Shown: positions 58,762 to 64,000 of the stretch, in pieces
Layout of the letters: each line of letters starts with the position of its first letter
Position numbering within the stretch: the stretch's first letter is position 1
Made by a program: the position numbers and the translations under genes
Assembly: GCA_013177825.1 (NCBI GenBank)
Contig: JABLXX010000001.1
Coordinates: forward strand, 334,936 to 398,935
Direction: 5' to 3'
Length of the DNA stretch: 64,000 nucleotides
Source of the DNA: Syntrophaceae bacterium
GTDB taxonomy: Bacteria > Desulfobacterota > Syntrophia > Syntrophales > PHBD01
The notes under the pieces: generated by a model
The model's input: the letters and a program-made list of their open reading frames with translations, nothing else
Databases searched by the model: none
What the model was told of the DNA's origin: nothing

Positions 58762-58837
58762 AAGATGTCGCATCCCCTTCGGGCGGTTCTCCTTGGCGCA
58801 CGGGCTCGCCCCGTGACGCGGCCTTCCCGGCGGATCC

Positions 58838-60634
58838 TCAGCCTTCCCGGTACAGCGCCTCAATGGCGTCCATGTGCTTCTTAAGGACCACCCGGCGCTT
58901 GAGCTTCATCGTCTGGGTGAGCATCCCGTTCTCCAGCGTGAAGTTTTCCGCCAGCAGAAGGAATTTTTTCGGGATCTCGTACCCTCCGTATTTACCCTTC
59001 AGGGCGCCGGTGATTTCGGCGGCGATGAAGGCCTTTGCCTCGGCACTCTCCGTGAGGCTTTTCCCGTCCGCCGGCAGCCCTTTCTGTTCCGCCCAGCGCT
59101 GCAGGGCCGGCAATTCCGGCACCACGAGGCAAACGTTGTAGGGCCGGTTTTCGCCGTAGATGACGCAGTTGGCCACCCAGGGCACCAGGCAGATGTCCTC
59201 CTCCAGGGCCGCGGGGAAGACGAATTTTCCGTTTTCCAGTTTGTACTGCTCCTTGATGCGCCCGGTGATGTAGAGGAAGCCGTCCTTGTCCAGGCGTCCG
59301 CGGTCGCCCGTCCGCAGTCCCCCGTCGGGCATCAGCACCTCCCGGGTGGCATCGGGCTTGTTGTGGTAGCCCTTCATGATGTTGGGCCCGTAGGCGATGA
59401 TCTCGCCGTCCGTGGCCCCCGGCTCTACCACAGAGGAGTCGATGACGACCTTCACTTTGTTCACGGGCTGGCCCACGCTCCCGAAGCGGAAGGCGTAGGA
59501 GGCGTTCATGGTGATCGCCGGGGAGGTCTCCGTCATGCCGTAGCAGTCGTAGACGGGGATGCCGATGTCGTAGAAGAAGAAGGCGATTTCGACGTTCATG
59601 GCGGCGCTGGCGGTCATGGAGCCCTTCAGGCGGCCGCCCATCTTCTCGCGGATCTTGGAGAAGACGATCCTGTCGGCGATGGCGAACTTCAGGTTCGTCA
59701 GGAAGTCGGACTTGCCCTGCGCCGCCAGTTCGCGCTTTTTCTTCGCCGAGGACACACCCATGTCGAAAAGGGTCTTCGCGAGGCCGCCCTCCTCCCGCAT
59801 CTTCGCCGTGATGCCGTCGTAGATGCGGTTGAAAACACGGGGAACCGCAACGAGCCAGGTCGGCTTCACCGTGGCAATGTCCTGGGCGATGGTGGCCGGG
59901 CTCTCCGCCAGGCCCATGCAGGCCCCCAGGTGGATCATGGCGTAGAGTTCCCCCGTCTGGCCGTAGGAGTGGGCCCAAGGGAGGATGGCCAGCGTCACAT
60001 CCTTTTCGCCCAACTCGGGATACTTGGCGATGCCCGCCAGGACGTTACTGGTGAAGTTCCCGTGGGTCAGGAGGACCCCTTTCGGGTCCCCCGTCGTTCC
60101 GGAGGTGTAGATCAGGACGGCCACGTCTTCCGGTTTGGGCCGGACGGACGGAACGGGATTCTTTTCGCCGGCCCGCTCCAGGGCCTCCATGGTCCCCTCG
60201 CCTGTGCCCTCGATGAGATAGATGCTCTGCAGGGTCGAGATCTCGTTCGGGAAATTTCTGATCTTCTCGTAGATCTCGGGCTTGGATACGAACAGGACCT
60301 TCACCTGGCTGTCGGCGATGATGTACTTCCAGATGTGAATGAGCTCCGCCTCGTACATGGGAATGAAACGCCCTTCCAGGCCGTACGTCGCAAAGGCCGC
60401 CACGAACCACTCGACCCGGTTGTTGGCGATGAGCCCGACGGCGTCCCCCTTACCGATGCCGGCTTGGGCGAGGCCTCCCCGCAGGTTTTCCACCCGGCGG
60501 GCCACTTCGGCGTAGGTTACCCACTCATAGACCCCGTTTTTGTTTTTGGTCCCGAACATGCGGTTTCCCGCATGCTTCCCGATGCTCTCCTCAAAAAGCT
60601 CCACGAGGTTGTCCGGCTTGTCGTACTGATCCAT
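58838..60634 (-). CDS. Long-chain acyl-CoA synthetase (AMP-forming)
   Basis: A 598-residue adenylate-forming enzyme, activating fatty acids to acyl-CoA with ATP. The AMP motif is LIYTSGTTGDPKGVLLTHG; further motifs are YGMTETSPAITMN and TGDRGRLDKDGFLYITGRIKE (given in part: TGDRGRLDKDGFLYITGR). The catalytic Lys region near the end is QTMKLKRRVVL-like, fitting FadD/FAA-type ligases with the bubblegum/long-chain arrangement. The ATG at 60634 has AAGGAGAGGG upstream; earlier in-frame codons are promoter sequence. In a syntroph it could serve fatty-acid or aromatic-acid breakdown. A palindromic candidate operator lies at 60787-60798. Confidence 0.9.
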   Translation of the reverse strand: MDQYDKPDNLVELFEESIGKHAGNRMFGTKNKNGVYEWVTYAEVARRVENLRGGLAQAGIGKGDAVGLIANNRVEWFVAAFATYGLEGRFIPMYEAELIHIWKYIIADSQVKVLFVSKPEIYEKIRNFPNEISTLQSIYLIEGTGEGTMEALERAGEKNPVPSVRPKPEDVAVLIYTSGTTGDPKGVLLTHGNFTSNVLAGIAKYPELGEKDVTLAILPWAHSYGQTGELYAMIHLGACMGLAESPATIAQDIATVKPTWLVAVPRVFNRIYDGITAKMREEGGLAKTLFDMGVSSAKKKRELAAQGKSDFLTNLKFAIADRIVFSKIREKMGGRLKGSMTASAAMNVEIAFFFYDIGIPVYDCYGMTETSPAITMNASYAFRFGSVGQPVNKVKVVIDSSVVEPGATDGEIIAYGPNIMKGYHNKPDATREVLMPDGGLRTGDRGRLDKDGFLYITGRIKEQYKLENGKFVFPAALEEDICLVPWVANCVIYGENRPYNVCLVVPELPALQRWAEQKGLPADGKSLTESAEAKAFIAAEITGALKGKYGGYEIPKKFLLLAENFTLENGMLTQTMKLKRRVVLKKHMDAIEALYREG

Positions 60635-60786
60635 GTCCCTCTCCTTGCATCCGTTATAATTGGTGATTGCGCTTCTCCCCCCGTCGCTCCGCATCACCTG
60701 TTCGGCTGTGAAACCGGTTTTTCGGGATCCTCTCCGAGAATACCACCGCCCCGGCTTCCGCCTTTTAACCGTTTCCCGCCGTTTTG

Positions 60787-60798
60787 ACAATAAATTGT
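60787..60798. promoter_or_regulatory. Palindrome upstream of the acyl-CoA synthetase gene
   Basis: ACAATAAATTGT forms ACAAT/ATTGT arms in an AT-rich spot of an otherwise GC-rich 188-base gap, about 150 bases before the start codon. A TetR- or FadR-type regulator could bind here, but no regulator gene lies near. A weak signal. Confidence 0.25.
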
Positions 60799-60822
60799 TC
60801 GTTCGGTAAAGAGCCTGTGATT

Positions 60823-62178
60823 TCAATCGGATACTGTTTTTGCCGCAGACTCTCCGGCCACGTATCCCGTGGAGAAGGCGGCCTGGAGGTTGTACCCTCC
60901 CGTGTCGGCGTCCAGGTCCAGGATCTCGCCGCAGAAGAAAAGTCCCTCCACGAGCCGGGAGGCCATGGTGCGGGGGTCCACTTCCTTAAGCGAGACCCCG
61001 CCGGCGGTGACAATGGCGGAGGCCATGGGAAGGGGAGTGCGGATGTTGAAGCGGAATGATTTCAGGAGACCGAGCAGCGCTTCCCGCTCGACGGCGGAGA
61101 CCTGGTTCGCCCTTTTGTCCGGCTCGATCGCCCATCGCCGGAGAAAGGCCCCGGTTGCCTTCTGCGGCAGGAGTCCTTCCAGGATGCGCGCCGCCGTCCG
61201 TTTCCCGTGGCTGTCCAGGTCGCGCTGAAGGCGGTCCCGGAGCTGCTCCCGGGTCAGGGCGGGCTTGAAGTCGATGGAAACGGAGACGGGCCCCCGTTTC
61301 AGGGCGTCCACGACGGCCAGGCTCATGAGAAGGGTAACGGGTCCGCCGATCCCGAAGTGGGTCAGCATCATCTCTCCCATGCGGCTCTCGATGACCCGCC
61401 CGGCGGGCCTTTTCCCCGGGATGCCCCGCCCGACGTCCCGGACCGGATCCCGGTCTTCCCGGATTTCTTCGGACCGGCAGGCGTAAGCGGTGAGGCGGAC
61501 GTTCCGGAGACTCACCCCCTGCATAGACCGGGCGATGTCGAGTTCCTCCACGACGAGGGGTACCAGGGAGGGGCGGAGCGGGACGATGGTGTGGCCGGTG
61601 GACTCGGCCAGGGAATACCCGTCGCCGGTGGATCCCGTGGCGGGCCAGGTGGACCCGCCGGTCGCCAGGATGACGGCCCGGGCGGGGATGAATCCTTCCG
61701 CCGTTTCGACCCCGGCCATGCGGCCTTCCCGAACGTTGAGCCCAACGACGCGCGTGCGAATCCGGACCGGCGCGCCTCCCGCGATCAGGTAACGCCGGAA
61801 TGCCTCCAGCACGTCGGCGGCCTGATCGGAGGCGGGAAAGATTCTTCCCCCCCGCTCCACTTTCGTTGTGAGGCCGTGGCGCTGCAGGAGCTCCAGCAGC
61901 TCTTCCCGGAAGAAGCGCCGGAAGACGCCGTGGAGAAAGGAGCCATTCGGCCCGAACATGGCGAGAAAGTCCCCCAGATCCTTCGTGTTTGACAGGTTGC
62001 AGCGGCCCTTGCCGGTGACCTGGATCTTTCTTCCCGGCCGGTCCGTCTTTTCCAGGAGCAGAACCGGGACTCCGCATTCGGCCGCCCGGCCCGCCGCCAT
62101 CATGCCGGCCGCCCCGGCTCCGACAACGACGACCCGGCGGTCTTCCGGAGGGAGTTCCTGTTCCTTTTGCCTTTTCAT
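60823..62178 (-). CDS. BaiN/HI0933-family FAD-dependent flavoprotein
   Basis: A 451-residue flavoprotein. The FAD dinucleotide motif VVVVGAGAAGMMAAGRAAE opens it; KIQVTGKGRCNLSN, ATGGSTWPATGSTGDGY and the C-terminal GEILDLDADTGGYNLQAAF are signatures of the HI0933/BaiN group, annotated as aminoacetone oxidase or bile-acid reductase-like. The true substrate in this organism is unknown. The ATG at 62178 was chosen; a GTG at 62199 is an alternative. It stands before the acyl-CoA synthetase on the same strand but 188 bases away. Confidence 0.88.
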   Translation of the reverse strand: MKRQKEQELPPEDRRVVVVGAGAAGMMAAGRAAECGVPVLLLEKTDRPGRKIQVTGKGRCNLSNTKDLGDFLAMFGPNGSFLHGVFRRFFREELLELLQRHGLTTKVERGGRIFPASDQAADVLEAFRRYLIAGGAPVRIRTRVVGLNVREGRMAGVETAEGFIPARAVILATGGSTWPATGSTGDGYSLAESTGHTIVPLRPSLVPLVVEELDIARSMQGVSLRNVRLTAYACRSEEIREDRDPVRDVGRGIPGKRPAGRVIESRMGEMMLTHFGIGGPVTLLMSLAVVDALKRGPVSVSIDFKPALTREQLRDRLQRDLDSHGKRTAARILEGLLPQKATGAFLRRWAIEPDKRANQVSAVEREALLGLLKSFRFNIRTPLPMASAIVTAGGVSLKEVDPRTMASRLVEGLFFCGEILDLDADTGGYNLQAAFSTGYVAGESAAKTVSD

Positions 62179-62341
62179 GATCACCCGGCCTTTCTCCACG
62201 CCTACCTATCATTCCCGACAGGTCCGGTCAACGATGCCGCCGGTGAGCTATCTACTTGAAACTCTTTGCAAGAACTTTTCTTGTACTCATGATAGAAAGG
62301 TTATATACACCGCTCAACGAAAAACCGAAAGGAACCGGCCC

Positions 62342-63190
62342 ATGCCGCAGAATCTGCGAGAAGCACTGAAAACGATTGAAGAATATAAGCAAACGAATCC
62401 CCATTACGAGGAGCTTCTGGACATCCTCGGAGACATCCTCATCCTCCGGGAAAAGCATCTCCAGCAACTGGAAGAGGGTACCTTTTCCCTGGACGAACGG
62501 CTTGTCGAATCCAAGATCGAGGGAGGATTCCCCCTGGTGGACGTGATCGGTGGCTCCTATGATCTTTCCCGGCCCAAGGAGTATTTCCTCGAGCTCCTCG
62601 AGATCGCCGAGCGGCGGGTTCCAGGAGAGACAGGAGACGTGGCCCGGAAGATCCGGGACGGCGAGATCGATTTCGAGGAGCTGATTCGCCGCTCCTTTGC
62701 TTCGGCCATGGATGAGGATGACGATGACGAAGGAAGCGAGGACGAGGCCGACCAGGAGACCTTCGACCTGATCGACCTGTTCCTGGAGGAAAGCCTCCGT
62801 CCCGCCCTGTCCCGACTGGTCGCCCGTTACGGGAGCCGGATCGCCGCCGCCGACTGGTCCGAGGGCTATTGCCCCATCTGCGGCAAGGAGCCCAAGATCG
62901 GAGAGATCCGGCAGGAGGAGGGATTTCGCTACCTTTTCTGCAGCCAGTGCGGATACGATTGGAATTACCGCCGTATCAAGTGCCCCTTCTGCGGCAACGA
63001 GGAGCATGACAGTCTTGCCTACTTCACTGTCGAGGGAGAGGAGCGGTACCGGGTCGACGTCTGCAACGTCTGCAAGCGCTACATCAAGATGGTGGATTTC
63101 CGGGAACTGAAAAGGGAAGCCAACCTGGACGTGGAGGATATTGCGACGCTGCATCTCGATATACTGGCCAACGAAGAGGGCTACGAGTAG
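62342..63190 (+). CDS. fdhE: FdhE-like formate dehydrogenase accessory protein
   Basis: A 282-residue cytoplasmic protein of the FdhE type. Four CxxC knuckles, CPICGK, CSQCGY, CPFCGN and CNVCKR, form two rubredoxin-like iron or zinc sites in the C-terminal half. The N-terminal helical half carries an acidic run (DEDDDDEGSEDEAD). FdhE assists maturation of formate dehydrogenase, an enzyme central to syntrophic electron disposal; no dehydrogenase gene lies in the window, so the role is inferred. GAAAGGAA precedes the ATG. Its last two codons are copied into the tandem repeat that follows. Confidence 0.8.
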   Translation: MPQNLREALKTIEEYKQTNPHYEELLDILGDILILREKHLQQLEEGTFSLDERLVESKIEGGFPLVDVIGGSYDLSRPKEYFLELLEIAERRVPGETGDVARKIRDGEIDFEELIRRSFASAMDEDDDDEGSEDEADQETFDLIDLFLEESLRPALSRLVARYGSRIAAADWSEGYCPICGKEPKIGEIRQEEGFRYLFCSQCGYDWNYRRIKCPFCGNEEHDSLAYFTVEGEERYRVDVCNVCKRYIKMVDFRELKREANLDVEDIATLHLDILANEEGYE

Positions 63191-63530
63191 CGACCCTGGA
63201 AAATGCACGGATGCTGCGTTGCGCATCGTCTCTCGTCAGTGCGGCGTACCAAGGGGTACGCCTCCCTCCTCGCGACTCGCGCGCCTTGCCTGCGTGCATT
63301 TTGCAGGGTCGCCCCGGGTGAGGAGTAGCGGCCTTGGAAATTGGCCGGATGCTTCGTTGTGTCGGATCCCTCGTCGGTGCAGCGTACCGAGGGGTACGCC
63401 TCCCTCCTCGCGACTCGCGCGCCTTGCCTGCGTGCATTTTGCAGGGTCGCCCCGGGTGAAGAGTAGCGGCCTTGGAAATTGGCCGGATGCTTCGTTGCAC
63501 TTCATCCCTCTTGGGGGATACGCTTCTCAC
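63188..63530. repeat. Tandem array of a 138-base element, about 2.5 copies
   Basis: Copies begin at 63188, 63326 and 63464 (the third broken off near 63530), each starting with TAGCG, the first being the fdhE stop codon. Within a unit, CGACCCTGGAAAATGCACG (63191-63209) pairs with CGTGCATTTTGCAGGGTCG (63293-63311), and the centre holds GGCGTACC-AAGG-GGTACGCC (63243-63262). The 404-base gap 63191-63594 holds only this and the palindrome at 63543; no gene. Confidence 0.85.
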
Positions 63531-63542
63531 GCCGAAAAGAAG

Positions 63543-63575
63543 AAAAGGGGGCAGATTTGAAATCTGCCCCCTTTT
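63543..63575. repeat. Perfect palindrome, GCAGATTT family, flanked by A and T runs
   Basis: AAAAGGGGGCAGATTT (63543-63558) mirrored exactly around one G by AAATCTGCCCCCTTTT (63560-63575). The flanking A and T runs make it a bidirectional rho-independent terminator, ending fdhE before nth, whose GTG lies 20 bases on. Confidence 0.85.
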
Positions 63576-63594
63576 CTGGAGATAGAGGTCTCCC

Positions 63595-64000
63595 GTGAAC
63601 GATCGGGCCATTACGAAAATCCTCAACATTCTCGAGAAGCACCTGCCCGAATGGGACATGCCCATCGTGTCGGCCCTGGCCGACGATCGGGCCGATCCCT
63701 TCCTGCTGTTGATCTCCACCCTCCTCAGCCTCCGCACGAAGGACGAAGTGACCGCCGAGGCCTCCGAACGCCTTTTCCGCCTGGCCAATACGCCCGCGAC
63801 GATGCTTGCCATTCCCGAAGAAACCATTGCCCGGACCGTCTTTCCGGTCGGGTTTTACCGGACGAAGGCCCGGACGATCCATTCCGTCTGCCGCGACCTG
63901 ATCGACCGCTTCGGGGGGCGGGTCCCCGATACCATGGAGGACCTCCTCGGCCTCAAGGGCGTGGGCCGGAAGACCGCCAACCTGGTGCTGTCTCTGGGAT
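63595..64000 (+). CDS. nth: Endonuclease III, N-terminal part (cut by window end)
   Basis: The first 135 codons of a base-excision repair glycosylase/lyase acting on oxidised pyrimidines. The order is normal: an N-terminal helix (KILNILEKHLPEW), LLISTLLSLRTKDEVT, and the helix-hairpin-helix LKGVGRKTANLVLSL, whose Lys is the catalytic residue. The Fe-S loop lies beyond the window. The GTG start has only a modest ribosome site (AGAGGTC), but the reading frame opens after the palindrome. Confidence 0.93.
   Translation, partial: MNDRAITKILNILEKHLPEWDMPIVSALADDRADPFLLLISTLLSLRTKDEVTAEASERLFRLANTPATMLAIPEETIARTVFPVGFYRTKARTIHSVCRDLIDRFGGRVPDTMEDLLGLKGVGRKTANLVLSLG

Noticed and set aside
63188-63530. 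CRISPR array
   Set aside because: The repeat is 138 bases with no short repeat/unique spacer alternation and no cas genes nearby.

Overview
The window reads as chromosomal DNA of a GC-rich, anaerobic bacterium of the Desulfobacterota, most likely Syntrophales or a relative. This is inferred from several things together: an archaeal-type split glutamate synthase carrying ferredoxin modules, an NrpR-type nitrogen repressor, type III glutamine synthetase, Fe-S-type PurF, multi-PAS signalling proteins, an FdhE-like protein and acyl-CoA chemistry. I found no rRNA, tRNA, CRISPR array, phage or intact insertion sequence. The window cuts an ammonium transporter gene on the left and endonuclease III on the right.

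Layout. 0-0.6 kb: end of amt and a PII gene. 1-4.7 kb: a PlsC-like acyltransferase and a six-PAS diguanylate cyclase. 5-12.4 kb (minus): a compact nucleotide operon carA-guaA-carB-purF. 12.6-20 kb (minus): glutamate synthase in three genes followed by type III glutamine synthetase, behind a sigma-54-type promoter. 20.1-21.7 kb: a NifA-like sigma-54 activator. 21.9-24.5 kb (plus): a degenerate KaiC-like domain fused to a PEP-synthase-type ATP-binding domain. 24.6-27.1 kb (minus): nrpR-gdhA. 27.5-28.7 kb: an M29-type aminopeptidase. 28.8-33.4 kb (minus): a second carB-purF pair with its own sigma-70 promoter. 33.8-39.4 kb: amidohydrolase, b561-like membrane protein, superoxide-reductase-like secreted protein, metallo-beta-lactamase-fold hydrolase, then fructose bisphosphatase and a class II aldolase. 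39.35-39.93 kb: a 576-base gap with a long imperfect hairpin between two short palindromes. 39.9-43.6 kb (minus): nitroreductase, Cys-rich class II aldolase, zinc dehydrogenase and LsrF-like aldolase. 43.7-47.8 kb (minus): PpiD-like foldase, DUF2905 protein, radical SAM protein and patatin. 48-50 kb: proA-nadD. 50.1-51.8 kb: PAS-LuxR regulator. 51.9-58.6 kb (plus): an Mla/MCE lipid-transport operon that runs through overlapping start/stop codons into a phosphoesterase, a methyltransferase and a Nudix fusion. 58.6-63.2 kb: small Cys protein, acyl-CoA synthetase, BaiN-like flavoprotein and an FdhE-like protein. 63.2-63.6 kb: 138-base tandem repeats and a palindrome, then nth.

How it works together. 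The first 27 kb is largely nitrogen and glutamine economy: ammonium uptake and PII, glutamine synthetase plus glutamate synthase, glutamate dehydrogenase, two transcription factors of different type (a sigma-54 activator and an NrpR repressor), and the glutamine-consuming enzymes CarA, GuaA and PurF. The second half is housekeeping: gluconeogenesis, envelope lipid transport, proline and NAD synthesis.

Most unusual items: NrpR beside gdhA in a bacterium, the KaiC-like/PPDK fusion, the repeated carB-purF module, an LsrF-like gene set without lsr genes, and three kinds of structured intergenic repeat. All functions are read from sequence and family knowledge; no database search was run.
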